DNA of 64,000 nucleotides, taken from the NCBI RefSeq assembly GCF_900182905.1, contig NZ_FXUF01000008.1, forward strand, positions 62,001-126,000. Direction: 5' to 3'. Positions within the stretch are counted from its first letter, which is position 1. Each line of letters opens with the position of its first letter. Below are positions 18,970 to 26,482 of this stretch, in pieces. The DNA is from Anoxynatronum buryatiense. GTDB taxonomy: Bacteria; Bacillota; Clostridia; Peptostreptococcales; Tindalliaceae. The notes beneath the pieces were generated by a model. That model was given only the letters and a program-made list of their open reading frames with translations, had not been told where the DNA came from and did not search any database. The position numbers were made by a program, and so were the translations under genes.

Positions 18970-18998
18970 ATCATACGCGCAGTGGTCAAAATTGTCAA
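18970..18998 (-). promoter_or_regulatory. Sigma-A promoter of the T-box/trpB2 unit
   Basis: On the minus strand TTGACA and TATGAT are spaced by exactly 17 nt, a few bases before the T-box leader begins. Confidence 0.85.
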
Positions 18999-19087
18999 TA
19001 CCTTTTGCAACTTAGCCAAAAAAGTGGCTGCATGATGCGATTTTTAGAAAAGGATTATCCTGGACAGATCCGGCCCTTTCGCTGCAA

Positions 19088-19128
19088 CCGGTGGGGACCC
19101 GGCCGAAGCAACCGGGTAAAATCCCCCG
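19088..19128 (+). other. Structured element upstream of the membrane protein gene
   Basis: GTGGGGA and CCCGG pair with CCGGG and TCCCCC to form a two-part stem with an A-rich internal loop (AAAA). It lies about 90 bases before the next gene. It does not match a riboswitch class that I can name with confidence. Together with the T-box, its promoter and a small AGCCA/TGGCT hairpin (19013-19030), this accounts for the 677-base gap 18540-19216. Confidence 0.4.
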
Positions 19129-19216
19129 CAAGTACAGCAAGATGTGGAAAGCGTGTCGTGCAAACATGAACTACAATGATTGTAAGAGCTGTACTTTCTT
19201 TAAAGGGGGGATTTTT

Positions 19217-19882
19217 ATGAAACGCGAAGAACAAGGGTCATTCAAGATCACCAATGATACCATGTATCATCTGTCAGGCTTTTTACTCATGATTTCGGGA
19301 GCTATTTACATGATTGTTCAATTGATTCATCCTGATGGTCAATTGGAAAACGCAGGAACGCGCATGTGGTTCACGGTTGCATTGTTATCAATGGTCATGT
19401 CACTTTTTATTTTTATAGGATTAGTTGGGATTTACGTCAGACAAGTAAAAGAATCTGGTGTGTTGGGGCTGCTGGGAATACTGCTAACCGGACTATTCTG
19501 GCTGTTGTCCATGACATTTGCATTTATTGAAGCCTTTGTATTGCCGCTGATAGCATCCAGTTCACCGGAGTTTGTCAGTGGCATGATGGGGTTATTTGAT
19601 GCAACTCCAGATGAAACAAACCTGGGGGTATTTCCTTTCATTGTGGGGATAGCAGGTTTTTTATATGTGTTCGGTGGATTTGCTTTTGGTTTCGCAACAG
19701 CTCGCGCAAGGGTGTTTCCCAAAGCACCCGCCATGACCTTTGCTTTTGCTGCATTGTTTACCGTTTTCGCTTCATTTGTACCCTATCCGGTTAACAGAAT
19801 CTTTGCAGTCCCCATGGCTTTTGCCTTATGCTGGCTTGGCTGGGCTCAAGTATTCATGAAACCGGAGCAAAAGAAGAATTAA
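19217..19882 (+). CDS. Unrecognised multi-pass membrane protein
   Basis: About 221 residues with six likely transmembrane segments (LSGFLLMISGAIYMIVQL; a pair around residues 50-95; LLGILLTGLFWLLSMTFAFI; FPFIVGIAGFLYVFGGFAFG; a C-terminal pair). I do not recognise the family with certainty; the layout recalls DUF4386-type proteins. AAAGGGGGG precedes the ATG, so the in-frame upstream ATG at 19091 is unlikely. The gene stands alone between the trpB2 leader and a convergent AraC-family gene. Confidence 0.7.
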   Translation: MKREEQGSFKITNDTMYHLSGFLLMISGAIYMIVQLIHPDGQLENAGTRMWFTVALLSMVMSLFIFIGLVGIYVRQVKESGVLGLLGILLTGLFWLLSMTFAFIEAFVLPLIASSSPEFVSGMMGLFDATPDETNLGVFPFIVGIAGFLYVFGGFAFGFATARARVFPKAPAMTFAFAALFTVFASFVPYPVNRIFAVPMAFALCWLGWAQVFMKPEQKKN

Positions 19883-19959
19883 TCATCACTGCATCCATGC
19901 GATAACTAAGTGAGCTTGCCAAAACAGATAAAGTTTTCAAAGAGATTGACGGGCGGTGG

Positions 19960-20844
19960 TCATAAGGTGTCTTCCTTGATGGGAACCAGAATGTGGTAAT
20001 GATTCATGATATGGGCGATTGTCTCAAATTCCTGTATCAACTCGATATCAGTTTCAGGGATCTCTAATCTGGAAATACGAGCTGTTTTGGCAAAATCAGT
20101 TTTAAAGACATCGCCAATTTCCAAAAGATCACCGGCATAGACAAATCGTGCACAATACATGCGTGGAAGTTTCGCCGGGTGGATATTTGAAAACCGGCGC
20201 TTCAGTTGCTGGATCTGATCAGGGTTGAAGAGATCTATAGGAATACCAAAGAGGACTCGAAACTTTGATGAATTGGGTTGACAATTTGAATACACAAGAT
20301 AGCTTTTTGTGGTTATCGGCATGCTGGTTGCGTGGATAAGTTCCTTGACATAACTGCGTATCTTTGTTTTATAATCATCGGATGACAAGTCGATTTCAAA
20401 CGCGAGTCCCAGAAGTGAAATACCTTCAAATGCAGCAATGTTGAACTCGGTGATGAGGGTTCCGTTTAAATTCTTGAAAGGTCGCCGGATAATTTGGGGG
20501 ATATCCATGGGTTGAAAACTAATGGATTTAAGCCTGGCGTGACTTGGCGGGTATCCATAATACCTTTTAAACGCTCTTGTAAAAGAGGCCTGGGTCCCAA
20601 AGCCCAGTGCATAGGCGATATCAGTAAGTGAATCATTTTCTTTGAGGATCATTTGAAGAGATGCGTTCAGTCTTCTCGAAAGGATGTAGTGATTGAGAGA
20701 AGTCCCCATAACGGCAGAAAAAATTCTGTGGAAATAAAACCTGGATACATTAAGTTTGTTTGAAACAGATTCCAGATCCAGCGGTTTGTCCAGGTTTTCT
20801 TCGATATAGGATAATGAGTCTTCGACTAAATCGTAATAGTCCAT
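19960..20844 (-). CDS. AraC-family regulator with GyrI-like effector domain
   Basis: About 294 residues. Two helix-turn-helix motifs lie at the N-terminus (LESVSNKLNVSRFYFHRIFS and LTDIAYALGFGTQASFTRAF), which is the order seen in Rob/SoxS-like regulators with a C-terminal small-molecule-binding domain. The rest resembles a GyrI/BmrR-type ligand domain. CTGGAGG before the ATG at 20844 decides the start over a longer frame to 20922. Ligand and targets are unknown. Confidence 0.85.
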   Translation of the reverse strand: MDYYDLVEDSLSYIEENLDKPLDLESVSNKLNVSRFYFHRIFSAVMGTSLNHYILSRRLNASLQMILKENDSLTDIAYALGFGTQASFTRAFKRYYGYPPSHARLKSISFQPMDIPQIIRRPFKNLNGTLITEFNIAAFEGISLLGLAFEIDLSSDDYKTKIRSYVKELIHATSMPITTKSYLVYSNCQPNSSKFRVLFGIPIDLFNPDQIQQLKRRFSNIHPAKLPRMYCARFVYAGDLLEIGDVFKTDFAKTARISRLEIPETDIELIQEFETIAHIMNHYHILVPIKEDTL

Positions 20845-20997
20845 GATATCCTCCAGTTTCTGGATTGCCAGTGTTTTTTTCATGAGTAAATATACCCGTG
20901 AAATTGATGAAGCAACAATCATTCCTGATCCATGCTTACATGCGTGTTAATTCTCCGGCGGCCCTTCACCATATTCCTTGTTTTCACCGTGCTTTGT

Positions 20998-21049
20998 CAA
21001 CAGGCAAACAGCTTCTCCTCAATGACGTGGAGAAGCTGTTTGCCTGTTG
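20998..21049. repeat. Perfect 21-bp inverted repeat
   Basis: CAACAGGCAAACAGCTTCTCC and its exact complement flank a 10-nt loop. There is no T tract, so it is not an ordinary terminator. On the minus strand it abuts a TTGACA box (20995-21000) that may be the -35 of the AraC-family gene. The rest of the gap 20845-21331 holds only the remnant frame listed next. Confidence 0.8.
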
Positions 21050-21112
21050 GAGATCGAAATGAACTTATCGAAACGGCTGCTTATGCGTCAATTAATTTGC
21101 CCGGGAACCGAC

Positions 21113-21331
21113 TCATATTCTGGAAAAATCGGCGGGGCGGGAACGGCCTTCCACCAAACGGGCCAATCGAATGACCAACCGGTCTTCAGCCATTGGAATG
21201 CAGGCCCAGGCCAATTTCATTGCAACAACGGACTCACTCCCCTTCTGGTAGATGCGAGCAAAGGCGTTTTTTGATATCCCAATTCTTCTGAAGCCCCTAT
21301 TAAATAATGGTTTATCAATCGTGTTGTGGCT
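21113..21331 (-). pseudogene. Possible gene remnant after the Crp/Fnr gene
   Basis: Immediately after the Crp/Fnr stop codon the same frame stays open for 72 codons, including GISKNAFARIYQKGSESVV and RLVIRLARLVEGRSR, then ends in TGA. There is no start codon or ribosome site at its beginning. I do not recognise the family. It may be a decayed gene end or chance. Confidence 0.25.
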
Positions 21332-21997
21332 TCAACTCATCACCTCAGCAAGCGCTTCAAGGGCCTCTCTATCAAACGCAAAGCCCTTTTTTTCTTTTTT
21401 AATCAACCCTTCTGCTTTCATTTGAGAGAGGGTATGGAGAAAATGCCTATAACTCACTGCAAGGTACTCCGCGCTTTGTGTATGTTTTTCATTGTAAATG
21501 CCATCGCACTCACAAAGCAAAATGTATGCGGCCAAACGGTATTTCAGCTCATAATGCTGTTGTTTCGCATTAAACCAAGTACGCTCAATTAACTTTGTAC
21601 CAATATAACGGCTCATGTCAAGCATAAACTGAGCATCTTTAATCAGCGTTGACTTCGCAACGTCCATTGGAACCGATAAACATAGGGAGGTTCCTATTGA
21701 AATAACATCTTTTGGACGATCCTCTATGTCTATTAACGAAAGTTCGCCAATCAGTTCATTGGGTTTTACGAAATAAACAATAGAGCTGCCGCCGTCTTCA
21801 TGAGTAACTGAAATTTTAGCTTTTCCTTTCATCAATAAATAGAGCCTTGGAACAAGCCTATTTGCATAAATGATATGGTCTTTATTTTCAAAAACATTAA
21901 CCTGTACGTATTCAGAAATAGACCAAAATAATCTCATATGTGGCGTTGCATCAAAACCAAGCTCGGATTCCGCTTCATCCAGTGTAAAATTTTTCAT
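21332..21997 (-). CDS. Crp/Fnr-family regulator (YeiL-like)
   Basis: 221 residues: an N-terminal cyclic-nucleotide-binding-like beta barrel (RLYLLMKGKAKISVTHEDGG, NELIGELSLID), a dimerisation helix, and a C-terminal winged helix (AEYLAVSYRHFLHTLSQMKAEGL). It has cysteines but not the N-terminal four-cysteine cluster of Fnr. Its closest resemblance is to YeiL-type regulators. AAGGAGC precedes the ATG. A palindrome in its own promoter region and the truncated divergent gene suggest it controlled both itself and the adjacent membrane protein before the IS inserted. Confidence 0.85.
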   Translation of the reverse strand: MKNFTLDEAESELGFDATPHMRLFWSISEYVQVNVFENKDHIIYANRLVPRLYLLMKGKAKISVTHEDGGSSIVYFVKPNELIGELSLIDIEDRPKDVISIGTSLCLSVPMDVAKSTLIKDAQFMLDMSRYIGTKLIERTWFNAKQQHYELKYRLAAYILLCECDGIYNEKHTQSAEYLAVSYRHFLHTLSQMKAEGLIKKEKKGFAFDREALEALAEVMS

Positions 21998-22010
21998 AAC
22001 TGCTCCTTGG

Positions 22011-22026
22011 TGTGAGATATCTCATA
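22011..22026. promoter_or_regulatory. Crp/Fnr-like operator
   Basis: TGTGAGATATCTCATA contains the perfect palindrome TGAGATATCTCA and has the TGTGA-N6-TCA form of Crp-family sites. It lies between the regulator start and its -10 box, a position suited to autorepression, and upstream of the plus-strand start that the IS now interrupts. Confidence 0.55.
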
Positions 22027-22035
22027 TTTTATGCC

Positions 22036-22065
22036 ATTATACATCATTTATACTATTTTTAACAA
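22036..22065 (-). promoter_or_regulatory. Promoter of the Crp/Fnr-family gene
   Basis: On the minus strand TTGTTA, an 18-nt spacer and a consensus TATAAT precede the Crp-like operator. Confidence 0.6.
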
Positions 22066-22228
22066 GGAGGCGTTCTATTGGGTATTCTTTCGCGAAAGAT
22101 CCACCAGTGTGACGAATTAGAGCCACGTTGTGCATGAAACAGAGCCAGCCTGGTCATCGTTGAGAGCCACCAGGGTATATTGATGAGAAGCACTCAATAG
22201 TGCTAATTATCAATAGGAGGTCGATCAC

Positions 22229-23764
22229 ATGACCAAGTACACAGAAATCCTTCGGCTTCACAGCCAAGGTGTGAGTGGACGCGGCATTGCTGCAAGTTGT
22301 AGCTGCTCACGCAACACTGTCAGTAACGTACTGGAAAGAGCCAAACATCATGAAATACACTGGCCTTTCGAGAAAGATCTGACAGATCAAGACCTGGAAG
22401 ACCTTCTTTTTCCAGAGAAAAAGCTTAAGTCGAGCAGGAAAATACCGGACTCAGAGTACATCCACAAAGAACTGGCAAAAAGCGGCGTCACCCTCAGCTT
22501 GTTATGGAATGAGTACTGCGAAAAGACAAGACTGAGTGGCGAAATCCCATTAATGTACAGCCAGTTTTGCCGGTATTACCGGGAGTATGCCCACAAAACC
22601 AAAGCCACCATGCGGATCAAACGCAAACCTGGAGAACTCATGGAAGTGGACTGGGCAGGCGATCCTGCTTACCTGAAAGATTACCTGACTGGTGAAGCTA
22701 TTCCTGTTCCTGTCTTTGTGGCTGTACTTGCCTGTAGTCAATACGCTTATGTGGAAGCCTGTAGGGATATGAAGATGGAAAGCTGGATCAACGCCCATGT
22801 GAATGCGTTCAATTACTTTGGTGGTGTCGCCCGGATTCTGGTGCCGGATAACTTAAAGACAGGTGTTGACAACGCTCACCGCACGGAACTGAAAATCAAC
22901 CGCACCTACCATGAACTGGCAGAACATTATGGTACCGCTGTCATACCTGCCAGGGTGAAGAAACCCCGGGACAAGCCGTTAGCGGAGGGCACTGTAGGGA
23001 TCATCTCCACCTGGATTGTTGCTTCTTTACGTCATCAACAATTTTTCAGCCTCCAGGAGCTGAACGAAGCCATCCGAAAAAAGTTGGCAGAGTTTAACGA
23101 AAAACCCTTTCAAAAGAAACCGGGAAGCAGGATGAGTGCCTTTCATCAAGAAGAAAAAGCACATTTACTACCATTACCCACTTCCCCATACGAACTTGCC
23201 ACCTGGTCGGATGAGCTCGTACAGGTTAATTATCACATAAACGTGGACAAAAATCATTATTCAGTCCCTTACGAGTACATTCGGCAACTTGTGAATGTGC
23301 GCCTCACCAGCCGGATGGTGGAAATCTTCTACCACCATCACCGAATTGCATCACACCGAAGAGTGCGTGGGATGGAAGGCGAATGGGTCACCCTGTCAGA
23401 ACACATGCCGGAAAATCATCGCCAGTACCTGACCCAGAACAGTGACTACTTCAGAAAATGGGCAGTTGATGTGGGGCCAAGCACCGCCATCGTAGTGGAA
23501 GGTTTGCTGGGTAACCATAAAGTTGAGAAACAAGGCTATCGTGCCTGTACATCCCTGATGAAGTTAGGTGACAAGTACTCCCTGGTTCGCTTGGAACAGG
23601 CCTGTCAAAGGGGTTTAAGTTACACACCCAGTCCCAGTGTCAAAAGCATCCAAACCATTTTAACCACAGGCCAAGACAAGGTGCCATCTGATAAGCCGCC
23701 AAAGCCTATGTCGTCCCAAGGTTTTGTCCGGGGAGCAGCCTACTTTGGAGGTGATGATCAATGA
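22229..23764 (+). CDS. istA: IS21-family transposase IstA
   Basis: 511 residues. An N-terminal helix-turn-helix (GVSGRGIAASCSCSRNTVSN) is followed by the DDE integrase core: EVDWAGD (D141), LVPDNLKTGV (D207) and KPLAEGTVGI (E253). The C-terminal Mu-type region (NHYSVPYEYIRQLVNVRLT) is intact, so the gene looks functional. AATAGGAGGTCG precedes the ATG. It overlaps istB by four bases, the standard IS21 arrangement. Confidence 0.96.
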   Translation: MTKYTEILRLHSQGVSGRGIAASCSCSRNTVSNVLERAKHHEIHWPFEKDLTDQDLEDLLFPEKKLKSSRKIPDSEYIHKELAKSGVTLSLLWNEYCEKTRLSGEIPLMYSQFCRYYREYAHKTKATMRIKRKPGELMEVDWAGDPAYLKDYLTGEAIPVPVFVAVLACSQYAYVEACRDMKMESWINAHVNAFNYFGGVARILVPDNLKTGVDNAHRTELKINRTYHELAEHYGTAVIPARVKKPRDKPLAEGTVGIISTWIVASLRHQQFFSLQELNEAIRKKLAEFNEKPFQKKPGSRMSAFHQEEKAHLLPLPTSPYELATWSDELVQVNYHINVDKNHYSVPYEYIRQLVNVRLTSRMVEIFYHHHRIASHRRVRGMEGEWVTLSEHMPENHRQYLTQNSDYFRKWAVDVGPSTAIVVEGLLGNHKVEKQGYRACTSLMKLGDKYSLVRLEQACQRGLSYTPSPSVKSIQTILTTGQDKVPSDKPPKPMSSQGFVRGAAYFGGDDQ

Positions 23765-24525
23765 ATCACACCACCATTGAAAAACTGATCCAGATGCGCC
23801 TGACAAAGATGGCAGAATCCTTTCGCCATCAGATAACAGATCCCCAGTTTCAGGAACTTTCCTTTGAAGACAGGTTTGGCCTATTGGTGGATCACGAATG
23901 GTCAAGAAGGCGGCACAACAAGCTGGATCGCTTAATCATAAGCGCTAAATTCAGGTATCCCCAGGCTTGCATTGAAGACATTGACTATCACGGGGACAGA
24001 AAACTGGATAAAGATCAAATTCACAGGTTGGCGAGCTGTAGTTACATTGAAGAGCGGCACAACCTGATCATCATGGGGGCAGCCGGTAACGGCAAATCTT
24101 ACCTGGGATGTGCCTTCGGCATGGCAGCTTGCAGAAATTACTATTCGGTCAGGTACATCCGGTTACCCGAACTGTTGGACGACCTGGCCATTGCCCGAGG
24201 TGAAGGGGTTTACAAAAAAGTGATGCGACAATACAAGAAAATCCGACTTTTGATCCTGGATGAATGGTTGCTTTCTCCCCTAACAGATACCCAGGCAAGG
24301 GAACTACTGGAACTCATTGAAGCCAGGTATCAAAATGCCTCCACTGTCTTTTGCAGTCAGTTTCCGCCCAAAGAATGGTATGACCGTATTGGCGAGATGA
24401 CCTTGGCAGATGCAATTCTGGATAGGATTGTACATGACTCCCATACCATTTTCATCGATGGTCAGGTTTCCATGCGGGAACGGCTGGGGATCGGCAAGAA
24501 AAAGGTTAAAACCGCGGGCTTTTAA
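23761..24525 (+). CDS. istB: IS21-family ATPase helper IstB
   Basis: 254 residues of the DnaC-like AAA+ IstB family, which assembles on target DNA and stimulates IstA. Walker A GAAGNGKSYLG (residues 106-116) and Walker B LLILDEWLL are intact, followed by the sensor region TVFCSQFPPKEWYDRIGE. The ATGA overlap with istA implies translational coupling. Confidence 0.96.
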   Translation: MNHTTIEKLIQMRLTKMAESFRHQITDPQFQELSFEDRFGLLVDHEWSRRRHNKLDRLIISAKFRYPQACIEDIDYHGDRKLDKDQIHRLASCSYIEERHNLIIMGAAGNGKSYLGCAFGMAACRNYYSVRYIRLPELLDDLAIARGEGVYKKVMRQYKKIRLLILDEWLLSPLTDTQARELLELIEARYQNASTVFCSQFPPKEWYDRIGEMTLADAILDRIVHDSHTIFIDGQVSMRERLGIGKKKVKTAGF

Positions 24526-24638
24526 GGGCGCGATGTAGGTGAAGTGGTTGTTCAGGCTGCTGTGTCCGCGAAAGGCCTTTCAGCTAAATCGAACTGCTGC
24601 AAAAGGCGGGCAACGGCCCCAAAGTGCGGGGCCTCTAT

Positions 24639-24695
24639 GCGAGCCGGGTGCCTTGTAAAGGCAAAGCAAAGTGCGCTTTGCCGGCACCCTCTCGC
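24639..24695 (+). other. Long hairpin in the right non-coding part of the IS
   Basis: Nested stems GCGAG/CTCGC, GGGTGCC/GGCACCC and GGCAAAGC/GCTTTGCC form one long hairpin, preceded by GGCCCC/GGGGCC at 24615-24633. No T tract follows. It lies between istB and the right end repeats. Confidence 0.6.
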
Positions 24696-24805
24696 ATTTG
24701 GCCATTTGAAAGTGGCTCCCATCATCACCAGGGTGGCTCTTATTCATGCACAAGGTGGCTCAAAAACATCGTTTTGCTGGCTCTTTTTGATCGCTGTAAG
24801 CATCT

Positions 24806-25429
24806 ATGAATCTATATAAAAAACTCATAAAATCATATATCTTTTACATGGTTTCTGCATTCGGCATTGGCATCACCATAAAAGCAGCCATAGGTGTAAG
24901 TAGTTTTAACGCCATGAATATCGCATTTGCAAATGCATTTGACATTAAAGTAGGCACCATCACCATGGCAATCAACGTTTTATTCCTCTACATCTACATC
25001 TACATGACACGATTTAAGCTTAAGAAAAAATACCTTCTCCAATTTTTCTCTGTGGTATTGTTCGGTTTTTTCATTAACTTTTTTACTTATACGATTTTAG
25101 GAGGATGGGTTATTGAGCGCTATTTGGTACGTGTAATTGCTTTAATCGTTGGAACACTAATTGGGGGATCGGCAGTTGGAATGATCGTCAGTTTAAACGC
25201 TATCACGTTTCCTATTGAAAGCGTCTGCCTGCTGCTCTCAGAAAAAACACGGTACAGCTTTACTCAACTGCGCTATGCGGTAGATGTGTTTTCTGTAGCC
25301 GTTTCGCTCTCAATTTCATTTGTGTTTGTGCTACCACTATACGTTAGAGAAGGAACGCTCCTGAGCTTGATGCTCTTTTCATTTACCATGGGCGAAGTAA
25401 AAAAACGTTACTCCAGACACTTATTGTAA
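24806..25429 (+). CDS. YczE/YitT-like (DUF6198-type) membrane protein, 5' end displaced by the IS
   Basis: 207 residues, five or six membrane segments; the start MVSAFGIGITIKAAIGVSSFNAMN resembles the N-terminus of YczE-like proteins. No ribosome site precedes the ATG, because the IS right end lies directly against it. On the other side of the IS, AAGGAGG (22064-22070) and TTG 22078 begin ten codons (MGILSRKIHQ) that are likely the original start. The gene is thus probably truncated by a few residues and poorly expressed unless the IS drives it. Codon use is more AT-rich than that of its neighbours. Confidence 0.7.
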   Translation: MNLYKKLIKSYIFYMVSAFGIGITIKAAIGVSSFNAMNIAFANAFDIKVGTITMAINVLFLYIYIYMTRFKLKKKYLLQFFSVVLFGFFINFFTYTILGGWVIERYLVRVIALIVGTLIGGSAVGMIVSLNAITFPIESVCLLLSEKTRYSFTQLRYAVDVFSVAVSLSISFVFVLPLYVREGTLLSLMLFSFTMGEVKKRYSRHLL

Positions 25430-25562
25430 AAAGCCTATGAAAGGGAAAGCATTTTTGATCAAATTTGAGACAGAAGACACAGTGACAAGATTTCCAAGGC
25501 TGTTCTTCGTCAGAGTAATTGTTCTTATCGCATCATGTCGACAGTTTGAGACTGTCATGCAG

Positions 25563-25605
25563 CAGCCTGTTGGTACAAAAATGGTACCGGCAGGCTGTTT
25601 GTGTT
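25563..25605 (+). terminator. Terminator-like hairpin
   Basis: CAGCCTG-GGTAC pairs with GTACC-CAGGCTG, followed by TTTGTGTTG. It closes the membrane gene and, with the promoter below, is the only content seen in the gap 25430-25772. Confidence 0.6.
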
Positions 25606-25648
25606 GTGGTGGAGGTGGCGCCACTTAAAGCATTGAAACATTTATAGA

Positions 25649-25677
25649 TTGACATACGAATAGATTGCCGATAAAAT
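25649..25677 (+). promoter_or_regulatory. Sigma-A promoter of the marR-MATE unit
   Basis: TTGACA, a 17-nt spacer and TAAAAT lie about 95 bases before the MarR-family start. Confidence 0.75.
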
Positions 25678-25772
25678 GATTTTAATATAAAATAATTTGA
25701 AAATAAACTTAAACAACCGAGAGAAGAAGGTTCTGGCGGAGAAACTCAAGGGGAACATCAAGGAGGATACCG

Positions 25773-26315
25773 ATGGAAGATATGAAAAACAGGGATCAAG
25801 ATATTTCACTGGACAGCCAGGGTGAAGGTGCCCGGCAGCAGATTGAGCCGTCTACCCGTACCAGTGCTGAAGGTGAAGGGCAGGCTAGAAGGCTCATGAC
25901 CTTGTTGAGTACCCTGTCACTCTTCACCAGAAAAACACTTTTGGAATGGCTGCCGCTTTTATCATCTGAAATGGGCATCACTGAAGAACGTTTCATGGTG
26001 ATGTATGAGCTGGACCTGCAACCAAGTATCAGCCTGAAGGAACTGGCCACCAGCCTGGTGGTGTCATCCTCCAGCATGTCCATTATGGTGAACTCGCTGG
26101 TGGAGCAGGGCGTGGTGGACAGGGTGCAGGATACTGGTGACCGCCGCAGAGTCGTGCTGCGGCTGACAAAAGAAGGAGAAAAGCAGCTTCGATTGGCGGA
26201 AAAAAGCCTGCTGAAAAACTTTGAAGCATACTTGGACACCTTGCCGGAAACAGACCGTCAAGCGCTGGATGACGCAACGGGTAGCTTACTATCAGTGATG
26301 GCTCGCCTGTTATAA
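25773..26315 (+). CDS. MarR-family regulator
   Basis: 180 residues. The winged-helix core is seen in LKELATSLVVSSSSMSIMVNSLVEQG and the wing DTGDRRRVVLRLTKEG. The first 40 residues are a polar, probably disordered extension that is longer than usual. AAGGAGG precedes the ATG. It lies upstream of a MATE efflux gene on the same strand, so it likely represses that pump and itself in response to a toxic ligand. Confidence 0.88.
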   Translation: MEDMKNRDQDISLDSQGEGARQQIEPSTRTSAEGEGQARRLMTLLSTLSLFTRKTLLEWLPLLSSEMGITEERFMVMYELDLQPSISLKELATSLVVSSSSMSIMVNSLVEQGVVDRVQDTGDRRRVVLRLTKEGEKQLRLAEKSLLKNFEAYLDTLPETDRQALDDATGSLLSVMARLL

Positions 26316-26482
26316 CGCTGCACACCATGCCAATATCCTTGGACCCTTGAGGCTGAGCACTTGAAAAGACCTGTGCTGGGGTTGGCTTATGGGTGTTGAA
26401 GTGATGGAAGATAAGCGGTGAAAGAGAATCAGAAACGGTGACAGTGAAAGTGACAGTGAAGGAATCTTGAAAAGGAGTTAGA

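Larger units (their letters stand above)
22108..24802 (+). mobile_element. IS21-family insertion sequence
   Basis: The element holds istA and istB and is bounded by related inverted ends. Reading inward from both sides, GAGCCA repeats at intervals of about 20-25 bases, and the segments around TTGTGCATGAA and GAGCCA-CCTGGT are nearly identical between ends, as expected for the multiple transposase sites of IS21 elements. The left edge is placed at TGTGACG and the right at a CA near 24802; the exact ends and the target duplication could not be fixed by eye. Confidence 0.85.

Noticed and set aside
19088-19140. Cobalamin riboswitch
   Set aside because: A short resemblance to the CCCCGCnACUGU segment exists, but the B12 box and the order of core elements are missing.
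20932-21274. Two short plus-strand frames between the regulators
   Set aside because: They read through the 21-bp dyad, lack ribosome sites and have no recognisable sequence.
24544-24819. Passenger genes in the right part of the IS
   Set aside because: Two short overlapping frames exist but they cross the nested hairpin and the end repeats and look non-coding.
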